Positions 15,644 to 23,045 of a DNA stretch of 33,728 nucleotides are shown here, piece after piece (positions within the stretch are counted from its first letter, which is position 1; each line of letters opens with the position of its first letter). The notes under the pieces are model-generated. The model was not told the DNA's origin, searched no databases, and worked only from the letters and a program-made list of their open reading frames with translations. The stretch lies in NCBI GenBank assembly GCA_900322135.1, contig ONYP01000080.1:1-33728 (forward strand), in the 5' to 3' direction. Source of the DNA: an uncultured Prevotellaceae bacterium. Its GTDB lineage: Bacteria; Bacteroidota; Bacteroidia; Bacteroidales; Muribaculaceae. Made by a program: the position numbers and the translations under genes.

Positions 15644-16264
15644 ATGAAAAAGGTTAGTATAAATCTGCTCACCAATGTGCTCCTGCTGCTCGTTGGCATC
15701 ACGCTCATCATCTTTCATGATGTGCCCAATTTCTTCCTGTGGGTCGCCCGCGTGATGGGAGCGTTATTCCTCTTGCCTGCGGTCGTTTACCTGATCATGG
15801 TGGCGGTCAGGCATGCCGATACACGCACCAGTGCCGACTATATGGGTGTCCTGCCTGCTGTGGGAGGTTTGTGCTTCGGTCTGGTGATGATGCTCAAGGC
15901 CTATAAGTTTGACGACCTCCTGCAACTCTTCATGGGCATGCTGCTCATAGTGCTGGGGCTGTTCCATGTCATCTACCTGCTGATGTCGCGCAAGAACCTG
16001 AAAATCAAGGGTTGGTACTACTTGTGCCCTGTGCTGGTGATATTGTGCGGAGTCCTCTCGCTGGTACTGCCCGCCTTGCGACAGCAGGAAAACATGCCCA
16101 CTGTGGTGCTCATCACGGGCATCTGCCTGCTGCTGTTCAACTTCACCAGCCTGCAGGAATACCTCGCCGAGCGCCGTGTGCGCCGTGCCGTTACTCAACC
16201 TGTCGAGACCGTTCCGGCCGCACAGGATGACACGATCACCGAAGTTGATTTGACTGAAGAATAA
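15644..16264 (+). CDS. HdeD-like (DUF308) multi-pass membrane protein
   Basis: A 206-residue membrane protein from the ATG at 15644 (MKKVSINLLTNVLLLLVG). Six hydrophobic segments are visible, in three helix pairs as in the HdeD/DUF308 fold: TNVLLLLVGITLII, GALFLLPAVVYLIMVAV, AVGGLCFGLVMML, GMLLIVLGLFHVIYLLM, LCPVLVILCGVLSLVLP and VVLITGICLLLFNF. The C-terminal tail is acidic and cytosolic (DDTITEVDLTEE). In Escherichia coli HdeD is an acid-resistance membrane protein; function here is unknown. It is transcribed divergently from the lipid kinase gene, and degraded-looking small frames follow. Confidence 0.75.
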   Translation: MKKVSINLLTNVLLLLVGITLIIFHDVPNFFLWVARVMGALFLLPAVVYLIMVAVRHADTRTSADYMGVLPAVGGLCFGLVMMLKAYKFDDLLQLFMGMLLIVLGLFHVIYLLMSRKNLKIKGWYYLCPVLVILCGVLSLVLPALRQQENMPTVVLITGICLLLFNFTSLQEYLAERRVRRAVTQPVETVPAAQDDTITEVDLTEE

Positions 16265-16275
16265 CCCGCGTCCTG

Positions 16276-16624
16276 ATGAGTCTGAAACAACTATATCGAC
16301 GCTTCAGTGATTGGCAGCTTGGTGTCCGTGGCGGTCGATGCTGCTGCCCTTGCTGTTTTTCATGGTGATGGTGTTATTTCTGATGGTTCTTGAGATGCAG
16401 AGACCCGGCGCGTTTTTCAAGGCTTTGGTAAGTTGATGTCATAAGTTGTATTATTGCAGTATAGGCGGTTCCGCCGATGGCAGGAGAGCAGCTGGAGACA
16501 AGTGTTGAAACGCCCGTTGATGGTTGCTGTGCTGTCACTGGTGACAGGCGGTGTCTACTATCTTATGGGGGTTAATGGAGCCGTTGCCGGTCAAGTGTGC
16601 TCCTGTCTGAATTGGATTGGTTAA
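16276..16624 (+). pseudogene. tandem short hydrophobic reading frames, probably broken gene(s)
   Basis: No intact gene covers this stretch. An ATG at 16276 reads MSLKQLYRRFSDWQLG and stops after 30 codons. In another phase an ATG at 16338 reads MLLPLLFFMVMVLFLMVLEM and ends at 16436, so one frameshift near 16325-16340 would give a protein of about 53 residues with a cytosolic head and one membrane helix. A third frame, open from 16442 without an early ATG, reads QYRRFRRWQESSWRQVL, then a membrane helix (MVAVLSLVTGGVYYLMG) and ends at 16624. Both parts share a YRRF..W head before a membrane helix, as if two related small membrane proteins or a duplicated one had decayed. Confidence 0.35.
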
Positions 16625-16634
16625 TAACAAGTGA

Positions 16635-16704
16635 CGCGCCCTCCTCGATTGGGAAGGGCGCGCCGCTGTGTCTTGTAGTGACTGCCGCGAGCGCTCACGG
16701 CAGT
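16635..16704 (-). terminator. hairpins downstream of rpmE
   Basis: Two dyads lie past the rpmE stop. 16681-16704 is a near-perfect 24-bp palindrome (ACTGCCG, mismatch, GAGCGCTC, mismatch, CGGCAGT). 16635-16642 pairs with 16655-16662 (CGCGCCCT/AGGGCGCG). No U-run follows either on the minus strand, so termination is plausible but not typical. Confidence 0.45.
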
Positions 16705-16721
16705 GATGATGTCTTGTCTTC

Positions 16722-16976
16722 TTATTTCTTCTTGCGGTTGCCGTAGCGCTGCATGAACTTGTCCACGCGACCTGCGGTGTCGACGAGTTTCTGCTTACCG
16801 GTGAAGAACGGGTGAGAGGTGTTGGTGATCTCAAGCTTTACCAGGGGATAGGTCTTGCCGTCAATCTCAATGGTCTCCTTGGTGTTCACCGTGCTGCGCG
16901 TGATGAAAACCTCCTCGTTAGACATGTCCTTGAACGCAACCTCGCGATAGTTGCTGGGATGGATATCCTTCTTCAT
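16722..16976 (-). CDS. rpmE2: 50S ribosomal protein L31, type B
   Basis: An 84-residue ribosomal protein opening [20 protein letters not shown] with the diagnostic [21 protein letters not shown] segment. It lacks the CxxC zinc motif, so it is the zinc-independent (C-) type B form, longer than the zinc-binding form as expected. A -7 box (17052-17059) lies inside the 3' end of trkH, so rpmE can be transcribed on its own. Confidence 0.95.
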   Translation of the reverse strand: MKKDIHPSNYREVAFKDMSNEEVFITRSTVNTKETIEIDGKTYPLVKLEITNTSHPFFTGKQKLVDTAGRVDKFMQRYGNRKKK

Positions 16977-16991
16977 TTCTTCGATATATCT

Positions 16992-18539
16992 TTAAATGTT
17001 AAACTTACAAACTGGTGGCGGTGGTAAACGCCTCTTTTTTGTAATGGCGCGCAAAGGTACAAACATTTTCCGAACTGGAAAAACTTTTTTTTTCCAAAAC
17101 GAGGGCGCAAAAATCACCAGCACGGTGAATATCTCGAGACGCCCCATGAGCATCAGCATCGACAACAGCCACTTCACCAGCCCGGGCAGGATGCTCCACG
17201 ACATCGTCGGGCCGATTTCCAAGCCGAGCGTGGGACCCACATTGCTGCCGCAGCTCAGGGCGATGGTGATGGAGTTGGTGCTGTCCACCCCTGCAAGAAT
17301 CATGATGAAATAGGCGGTGAAACACAAGACGATGTAGGCGATAAAGAAGGCCATCAGCGTGATCTGGGCCGGAGTGTGGACCGTCGAGTCGTTGACCTTG
17401 ACGGGAAGCAGCGCCTTGGGGTGGACCATGCGCCTTATCTCGTTGCGCAGGACTTTAAGCGCTATGACACCACGGGCGCACTTGAAACCGCCTGCCGTAC
17501 TGCCCGAGCAGGCACCAAAGAACATGCACAGGCTCAGTATCACCCATGTGATGTGGTGCCACTGGGCGGCATCCTCGTTGAACATGCCCGTCGTGGTGAT
17601 GAACGACACCACCTGGAACAGGGCATAACGGATGGCGTCGCCCACCGTGTAGTCGTTGTAGCGCAGCAGGAAATAGACGATGAGCGTTGTCGCCGCCAGG
17701 ATCAGTGTCGCATACAGGCGGAACTCGGCATTCTTGAGCAGATGCTTGACCTTGCCCTTGAACAGGGCAGTGTAGAGCAGGGCGAAACTGATGCCCGACA
17801 GGAACATGAACACGATGGCGGTGTAGTCGATGGCGGGGTTGTTGAAGTAGCCCGTGCTGGCGTCGTGGGTGGCGAAGCCCCCCGTGGCGGTAATGGTCAT
17901 CGCGTAGTTGGCGGCGTCAAAGGGGCCCATGCCGAACAGGAAGAAACACAGCGCGCAGGCTGCCGTCAACAGCAGATACACGCCCCACAAGGCCTTGGCG
18001 GTGGTCGTCAGGCGGGGATGCATCTTGCTCTTGATGGGGCCGGTGGCCTCGGCGGCAAACACTTGGACCGTGCCGCCTACAAACGACGGGATAATGGCGA
18101 TGGTGAAGAACACGATACCCAGGCCGCCTATCCACTGCGTCAACGATCGCCAGAAGAGCAAGCCGTGAGGCAGCCCTTCCACATGGTCCATGATGGTGGC
18201 TCCCGTGGTCGTCAATCCCGACATTGTCTCAAAGAAGGCATCGGTCACGCTGTGGATATAACCGCCAAAGAGGAACGGCAGCATGCCGAAGATGGCAAAC
18301 GCAATCCACACGACTGACACGAGCAGGTAGGCATCGCGGCGGCTCAGAACGCTCGTCGCGTGGCGGCCTAGCAGCTTGAACGCCAAGCCGGCAACCGAGG
18401 TGATGCCGATGGTGAGTGCAAAGGGTATGATATCGCTCTCCCTGTAGCACAGCGCCAGAATGAGGCTCAGCGACATGAATGCGGCCTCCACCCATAGCAG
18501 AGTGCCAAGAATCTTGAATATCAATCGGTGGTTGAGCAT
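16992..18539 (-). CDS. trkH: Trk-type potassium uptake protein, membrane subunit
   Basis: A 515-residue K+ channel-like transporter of the inner membrane. Four pore loops with the filter glycines are visible: SGLTTTGAT, TATGGFATHD, ITTTGMFNED and SCGSNVGPT. Many hydrophobic helices surround them. Its stop is 8 codons past the usual family end style (PSFWKKK), with an extra basic tail (RAITKKRRLPPPPVCKFNI) that begins at a run of nine A bases. This tail overlaps the -7 element that should serve rpmE. It follows trkA by 8 bp, so the two are co-transcribed. Confidence 0.95.
   Translation of the reverse strand: MLNHRLIFKILGTLLWVEAAFMSLSLILALCYRESDIIPFALTIGITSVAGLAFKLLGRHATSVLSRRDAYLLVSVVWIAFAIFGMLPFLFGGYIHSVTDAFFETMSGLTTTGATIMDHVEGLPHGLLFWRSLTQWIGGLGIVFFTIAIIPSFVGGTVQVFAAEATGPIKSKMHPRLTTTAKALWGVYLLLTAACALCFFLFGMGPFDAANYAMTITATGGFATHDASTGYFNNPAIDYTAIVFMFLSGISFALLYTALFKGKVKHLLKNAEFRLYATLILAATTLIVYFLLRYNDYTVGDAIRYALFQVVSFITTTGMFNEDAAQWHHITWVILSLCMFFGACSGSTAGGFKCARGVIALKVLRNEIRRMVHPKALLPVKVNDSTVHTPAQITLMAFFIAYIVLCFTAYFIMILAGVDSTNSITIALSCGSNVGPTLGLEIGPTMSWSILPGLVKWLLSMLMLMGRLEIFTVLVIFAPSFWKKKVFPVRKMFVPLRAITKKRRLPPPPVCKFNI
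17052..17059 (-). promoter_or_regulatory. -7 element for rpmE inside trkH
   Basis: TACCTTTG on the minus strand, about 75 bp ahead of the rpmE ATG, followed by CGCGCC. No clear -33 TTTG is present. Confidence 0.5.
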
Positions 18540-18547
18540 CGCGCAGG

Positions 18548-19894
18548 TCAGATAAAGTATTTCTCGATTCGGCTGATGTTGGCACCGTGGCAGAATACCA
18601 CCACGATGTCGCCGGCCTGGATTTGTGTATCACCGTTGACGAGCATGCCCACGCCATCGCGAACCAACCCGCCCAACTCGGCTTCGCGCGGGAAATCCAG
18701 GTCACGCACCTTCTTGCGGGTGATGCGGGAATCGGGGCGGGCAGTAAACTCGGCGACATCGGCATTCACGGTCATCAGGTCGCGGATGTTGCGCACATCA
18801 CCGTTGAGCAGCAACTGGTAGATATGGCTGGCGGTCAAGGCCTGCTTGTTGATGATCGTGCCGATGTCGACATTGCCGGCGATGCCCACATAGTCCATGT
18901 TCTCGATCATGGCGATGGTCTTGCGCACGCCCAGCTCCTTGGCGGTCATGCAGGCGAGGATATTGGCCTCGGCATTGCCGGTCAGGGCGACAAAGGCCTG
19001 GGCTCCGCCGATGTTCTCCTCCAGCAGATTGGCCACCGAGCGCCCGTCGGCGTTGATGACCATCACACGGCTGGTGTCGACCAGCTCGATGAGTTCCTCG
19101 CAACGGCGGCTGTCGCTCTCAAATATCTTGGCGTGCATGGTCACGGGCAGCATGTTGACCACCCTGACGGCCGTCTTGCCGCCGCCCACGATGATGACAT
19201 CCTTGACCTCGGGGTAGTCACTCTTGCCCATGATGTGCTGCATGCTGTGGACAAACTCCCTTGTGGTCATGAAGTAAACATAATCTCCGTCCTCCAGCGT
19301 ATCGTTGCCCGAGGGGATGATGGTTGTTGTGCCACGCTTGATGGCAACCACATGATAGGGCGAGTCGGGCTTGAATATCTCCTTGAAGGGACGGTTGAGG
19401 ATCTCACAGCCTTTCCTCACCTTGATGCCCAGCAGGGTGAGCGCGCCGTTGTGCACATCCCACTGCTGCCGCACCCATGTCAATTGCAGCCCGTTGATGA
19501 TATCCAGGGCAGCCAGGTTGTCAGGGTAGATAATCGATGAAATGCCCGCTTCCCGGAGCGACTCGGCAATCTGCGGGTCGGTATACTCGACATTCTCCAC
19601 CTTGGCCACGGTGCGCTTGGCGCCCATCGACTTGGCCAGTACACACAGGTTCAGGTTCAGGTTTTCGTCGCGGGTGACGGCGATGAACAGGTCGGCATGC
19701 TTCACGCCGGCATCCTTGAGAGACTTGATGGGGGTGTTGGAAGAGGCCAGCAGGGTCATCAGGTCACAGTCAGCCTGGATGCGTTCCAACTTTTCCTCAT
19801 CGTTATCGATGATGACGATGTTCTGATTGATCTTGGAGAACAGTTCGGCAAGATGTGCGCCGATGGCTCCTGCGCCTGCGATGATGACTTTCAT
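18548..19894 (-). CDS. trkA: Trk potassium uptake regulatory subunit
   Basis: A 448-residue cytosolic gating ring protein that binds nucleotides and controls TrkH. It has two RCK units. The first Rossmann fold starts VIIAGAGAIGAHLAELF (3-19) with DNDEEKLERI. The second starts at about 228 with VIIVGGGKTAVRV. Each is followed by a TrkA_C domain; the second ends GDIVVVFCHGANISRIEKYF. Length is standard. It heads the trkA-trkH unit, and the leader upstream is long and structured. Confidence 0.95.
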   Translation of the reverse strand: MKVIIAGAGAIGAHLAELFSKINQNIVIIDNDEEKLERIQADCDLMTLLASSNTPIKSLKDAGVKHADLFIAVTRDENLNLNLCVLAKSMGAKRTVAKVENVEYTDPQIAESLREAGISSIIYPDNLAALDIINGLQLTWVRQQWDVHNGALTLLGIKVRKGCEILNRPFKEIFKPDSPYHVVAIKRGTTTIIPSGNDTLEDGDYVYFMTTREFVHSMQHIMGKSDYPEVKDVIIVGGGKTAVRVVNMLPVTMHAKIFESDSRRCEELIELVDTSRVMVINADGRSVANLLEENIGGAQAFVALTGNAEANILACMTAKELGVRKTIAMIENMDYVGIAGNVDIGTIINKQALTASHIYQLLLNGDVRNIRDLMTVNADVAEFTARPDSRITRKKVRDLDFPREAELGGLVRDGVGMLVNGDTQIQAGDIVVVFCHGANISRIEKYFI

Positions 19895-20301
19895 TACTCA
19901 AATCTTGTTATTGAAATGATATGGCTGTTGGTCCCTCAACGGCTTGAAGACTTCTTGCCGTTAGCTGGGCGTGGCCTGTTTATTGCTTATCGAGGCCCGT
20001 TCCGGTTCGTTTAATTCTAAGGCTAAACAATCTGAAACGGCTTGGGCCAACTGCGCTATCATTGCCTTTATATTTTGGTTGCTCGCGAGGGTGCGTCATC
20101 ATTCAGCGGCAATCATGACATTCCCTCGTGCTGGCAAAGGTATGGATATTTTTCATGCTACAGTCGATTATGGTGCTCTTTGTATTCTCGATTAGAAATT
20201 TTTAACTTGTTAATATAGAGGATTCATGAGAATATTTTTCTGATAAAATGAATTGTTAATAATAAAAATAGGTTAGGGTATGCAGTTAATAAAAAAAATA
20301 G
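19895..20301. other. long intergenic leader of trkA (minus strand) with a palindrome and a possible uORF
   Basis: No established gene lies here. On the minus strand TACCTTTG (20135-20142) is a candidate -7 box, with a weak -33. It would give trkA a leader of about 235 nt. Within it, 19938-19962 is a 25-nt palindrome (AACGGC, AA, GAAG, T, CTTC, AA, GCCGTT) close to the trkA start. A 33-codon minus-strand frame (19961-20062) reads MIAQLAQAVSDCLALELNEP and on to its stop within that palindrome. It looks protein-like but may be chance. I recognise no riboswitch family. Confidence 0.4.
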
Positions 20302-20309
20302 TAACTTTG
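20302..20309 (+). promoter_or_regulatory. -7 element of the PHP phosphatase gene
   Basis: TAACTTTG followed by CAGGCTAA, the same eight bases that follow the bamD box. TATG at 20279-20282 lies at 19 bp and may serve as a degenerate -33. The gene starts 27 bp downstream. Confidence 0.6.
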
Positions 20310-20336
20310 CAGGCTAATTAAGATTGTTGAAGATAT

Positions 20337-21080
20337 ATGTTTGGAAAACTTTTCAAGCGAAATAAGGAACAGGTAAAGCTATTCTACAATACCGACATCC
20401 ACTGCCACATCCTGCCGGGTGTGGACCATGGCTCGCAATCCATTGAACAGTCACTGGACATGCTCAGGGCACAGCAGGAGATGGGTATTGACCATGTCGT
20501 TCTCACTTCACATGTGACGGCTGTGACATTTGAAAACACTCGCGAGAGCCTCACTCAAGCTTACGAACAGCTCAAGGCTGCGGTTGAAGAAGCCGGCTTG
20601 GATATCCAGCTCGCGCTCAGCGCCGAGTATCGCATGGACGAGTATTTTGACAAGGAGAATGCCGCCGAGCACCTCTTGCCCATGCCGGGCAACCACATCC
20701 TGCTCGAGAACTTCTTCCAGCAAGAGCTGATGAATTTGGATGAACTGCTGTTTGACATGCAGATCAAGGGGTACAAGACGATTCTGGCACACCCCGAGCG
20801 TTACAACTACTATTCCCGTCGCCGCAAGCGCTATGAGGAACTGCACAACAAGGGGGCTCGTTTCCAGATCAACATCCTGTCATTCACCGGTTACTTCGGT
20901 GAAGAGGCGCGTGACACCGCCCTGTGGTTTGCCAAGAACGGAATGATTGATTATCTGGGCAGTGATATGCACAATGTCAAGCATGCCCACATCATCATGG
21001 ATTACCTGAATTCCAAGGAATGGCGTCGGCTCAGCAAGGAGATTGAGCCCACTGTCAAGAACGACACGATTGCATTCTAG
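20337..21080 (+). CDS. CpsB/YwqE-type PHP-domain tyrosine phosphatase
   Basis: A 247-residue metal-dependent phosphatase-like protein. Metal ligands of the PHP fold are visible: DIHCHILPGVDHG (20-32), TSHV, a Glu in LSAEYRMDE, the His in LAHPERY and the Asp/His pair in GSDMHN. CpsB/YwqE proteins dephosphorylate the tyrosine autokinase that controls capsule chain length. No capsule genes are nearby, so this is an orphan copy. Start is the ATG at 20337, set by the promoter 27 bp upstream. It converges on plsC through a shared terminator. Confidence 0.88.
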   Translation: MFGKLFKRNKEQVKLFYNTDIHCHILPGVDHGSQSIEQSLDMLRAQQEMGIDHVVLTSHVTAVTFENTRESLTQAYEQLKAAVEEAGLDIQLALSAEYRMDEYFDKENAAEHLLPMPGNHILLENFFQQELMNLDELLFDMQIKGYKTILAHPERYNYYSRRRKRYEELHNKGARFQINILSFTGYFGEEARDTALWFAKNGMIDYLGSDMHNVKHAHIIMDYLNSKEWRRLSKEIEPTVKNDTIAF

Positions 21081-21121
21081 AGATTATTTACGGTGCCTTT
21101 GTGTGGCACGCAGTAATTGAG

Positions 21122-21181
21122 ACAAAAAAGCGACTTGAACAACGCTGTCATCGTGATGATGGGTTGTTCAAGTCGTTTTTT
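21122..21181. terminator. bidirectional terminator between the PHP phosphatase gene and plsC
   Basis: A 13-bp perfect stem CGACTTGAACAAC/GTTGTTCAAGTCG (21131-21143 with 21163-21175). It is flanked by AAAAAAG on the left and TTTTTT on the right, so it works on both strands. Confidence 0.9.
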
Positions 21182-21208
21182 AGGTATGCGTGACTTGTCG
21201 TCTTGCGC

Positions 21209-21973
21209 TTACTGCTTTTTCTCGGCCTCGGGCTTGTCGCGCTGGGCCTCGGGGAGGTCCTGCTGGATGATGGTGCGGCACGCATGGCTCACCTCGGCGA
21301 TGTCATTCCCGCCGGCGTGCTGGATGGGCTTGTGGAAGGTGAGGGTGATGGTGCCGGGAGTGACATTAAAGGTGCTGCGCGGCATCACCTTGTAACTGCC
21401 GTCGATGGTGATGGGCACCACGGGCAAGCCGAACTCAAGGGCGAGCTTGAAGGCTCCGTTCTTGAAGGGGCCCATAAGGCCCGTGTCGGTGCGGCGGCCC
21501 TCAGGGAAAACGACAATCGACATGCCGCCCTTGTGCAGTTTCTTCTTGGCTGCCGCCATTGTGTCGCGCAGGCCCTGGGCAGTGTGGGTATCGACCAGGA
21601 TGTGCCCCGACATGCGGCATGCTGAGCCGATGATGGGAATATTGGTCAAGCCCTTGCGCATCATCCACTTGAAATTGTGCCCCAGGAAACCGTAGATGGA
21701 GAAGATGTCATAGGCACCCTGATGGTTGGCGACAAATACATAGCTGGTCTCGTGGTCGATAAGCTCGCGTCCGTTGACACGCACGCGCACAAGGTGTAGC
21801 CAGCACCACAGCCGGGCCCACCACTTGGCGGGATAGTAGCCCCAATAGTCCTGATTGAATGGGCACCCGATGATGGTGATCAGGGAAGTGAGAATGCTCA
21901 CGACCAGCATGATGGGAGTGACAATACACCACTGGTAAATCCGGTAGAGATATATCATTGCTTTATCAGTCAA
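21209..21973 (-). CDS. plsC: 1-acyl-sn-glycerol-3-phosphate acyltransferase
   Basis: A 254-residue membrane-bound acyltransferase that makes phosphatidic acid from lysophosphatidic acid. A hydrophobic N-terminal anchor (VTPIMLVVSILTSLITIIG) is followed by the catalytic NHX4D motif NHQGAYD (83-89) and the substrate motif FPEGR (156-160). The C-terminal tail is Lys/Glu/Gln-rich. A plsC family acyltransferase of lipid A or ornithine lipid is possible, but motifs fit PlsC. Its promoter box lies 15 bp upstream. Confidence 0.92.
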   Translation of the reverse strand: MTDKAMIYLYRIYQWCIVTPIMLVVSILTSLITIIGCPFNQDYWGYYPAKWWARLWCWLHLVRVRVNGRELIDHETSYVFVANHQGAYDIFSIYGFLGHNFKWMMRKGLTNIPIIGSACRMSGHILVDTHTAQGLRDTMAAAKKKLHKGGMSIVVFPEGRRTDTGLMGPFKNGAFKLALEFGLPVVPITIDGSYKVMPRSTFNVTPGTITLTFHKPIQHAGGNDIAEVSHACRTIIQQDLPEAQRDKPEAEKKQ

Positions 21974-21987
21974 GGTTAATTATGCTG

Positions 21988-21995
21988 CAAAGTTA
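21988..21995 (-). promoter_or_regulatory. -7 element of the plsC promoter
   Basis: TAACTTTG on the minus strand followed by CAGCATAA. No clear -33 TTTG. Confidence 0.5.
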
Positions 21996-22182
21996 GTAAA
22001 AATCTTTGAAGTTGAGGCTTCTTGGCTTCAAGTATTTTGGGAATGACGGGACAGATGACACGGTCACTGCCGGGCTGATGCTGAATTGGCTGATCAGGCT
22101 TGTTGCACCAATTGTTTATTGTAGTAGCGGAATTCTCTTAATCGGTGCAATGGGCGTTGAAAATCAAATGACTGGCCTGGAA

Positions 22183-22223
22183 GCAATGCAGAGACGCAAA
22201 TGCCATTTGCGTCTCTGCATTGC
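22183..22223. repeat. REP-like 41-nt perfect palindrome
   Basis: The left arm runs GCAATGCAGAGACGCAAATG (22183-22202). One base follows, and the right arm (22204-22223) is its exact reverse complement, folding with a three-base loop. The core GCAGAGACGC...GCGTCTCTGC resembles the AGAGACGC/GCGTCTCT repeats scattered through Bacteroidetes genomes. It lies between plsC and the rprY 3' end. Confidence 0.85.
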
Positions 22224-22240
22224 GGTTGCGGCATGTCGGT

Positions 22241-22314
22241 GTGTCATAATTGCGATTAGGTAATATTACCGTGCGAAGCACGGGAAATTATTCTAGCAGT
22301 AGAATGATGACACA
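22241..22314. repeat. nested hairpins past the rprY 3' end
   Basis: GTGTCAT (22241-22247) pairs with ATGACAC (22308-22314). Inside lie the 12-bp palindrome GGTAATATTACC (22259-22270), the hairpin CCGTGC-GAA-GCACGG (22269-22283) and TTCTA-GCAG-TAGAA (22291-22304). As minus-strand RNA it would form a multi-arm 3' UTR 17 nt after the rprY stop. No U-run marks a classic terminator. A further 7-bp inverted repeat (TTGCACC/GGTGCAA) lies at 22103-22109 and 22144-22150. Confidence 0.6.
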
Positions 22315-22330
22315 TCCTCATTGCGGCACA

Positions 22331-23035
22331 TCAGTTGCTCTCGACCTCGGGGGCGATAAGCTTGTAGCCCTTGCCGTGGATGTTGATGATCTCGATGCTG
22401 GGGTCGTCCTTGAGTTTCTTGCGCAGCTTGGTGATGTAGACATCCATGGAGCGGGCGTTGAAGTAGTTGTCATCAATCCAGATGGTCTTCAAGGCGAAGT
22501 TGCGCTCGAGAATTTCGTTCATGTGGGCGCACAGCAGGCTCAACAACTCGCTCTCCTTGGTGGTGAGGTTGTCGCTGCTGTCATCGGTGAACAGCACCTG
22601 GCGCTGGGTGTCGAATGTGAACTTGCCAATCTTGTATACGGTGACCTCCTTGCCTTTCTTGCCCTTGACGCGGCGCAGGATGGCCTCGATGCGCAGCACC
22701 AGCTCCTCCATCGAGAAGGGCTTGGTGATGTAGTCGTCGGCACCAATCTTGAAGCCTTCCAGGATGTCCTCCTTCAGGGCCTTGGCGGTCAAGAAGATAA
22801 TAGGCACATCGCTGTTGACGGTGCGAATCTCCTGTGCGAGTTGATAGCCGTCTTTCTTGGGCATCATTACATCGAGCAGGCAGATGTCGTATTTGCCTTT
22901 CAGGAATGCCTTGTAGCCAGCTTCTCCATCGGCAAACAGTTCGGCCTTGTAGCCTTTGTCCTCGAGGTACTCACGGGTGAGCGTTCCCAGGTTCTCGTCA
23001 TCTTCGCATAAAAGAATTCTCAGTTTGTCTTCCAT
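22331..23035 (-). CDS. rprY: response regulator RprY (OmpR family)
   Basis: A 234-residue DNA-binding regulator. The receiver domain has acidic residues ED11-D13, phosphoacceptor Asp55 in LLDVMMPKKDG and Lys105 in DDYITKPFS. The C-terminal winged helix (LTTKESELLSLL and MDVYITKLRKKLKDDP through GKGYKLIAP) is of OmpR type. Sequence and the fixed partner rprX 10 bp upstream match the RprX-RprY pair of Bacteroides. No promoter is seen in the gap, so it is expressed from the rprX promoter. Confidence 0.92.
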   Translation of the reverse strand: MEDKLRILLCEDDENLGTLTREYLEDKGYKAELFADGEAGYKAFLKGKYDICLLDVMMPKKDGYQLAQEIRTVNSDVPIIFLTAKALKEDILEGFKIGADDYITKPFSMEELVLRIEAILRRVKGKKGKEVTVYKIGKFTFDTQRQVLFTDDSSDNLTTKESELLSLLCAHMNEILERNFALKTIWIDDNYFNARSMDVYITKLRKKLKDDPSIEIINIHGKGYKLIAPEVESN

Positions 23036-23045
23036 AATTTCTGAT

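Noticed and set aside
15533-15718. Upstream extension of the lipid kinase frame
   Set aside because: It covers both divergent promoters and has no similarity to the family N-terminus.
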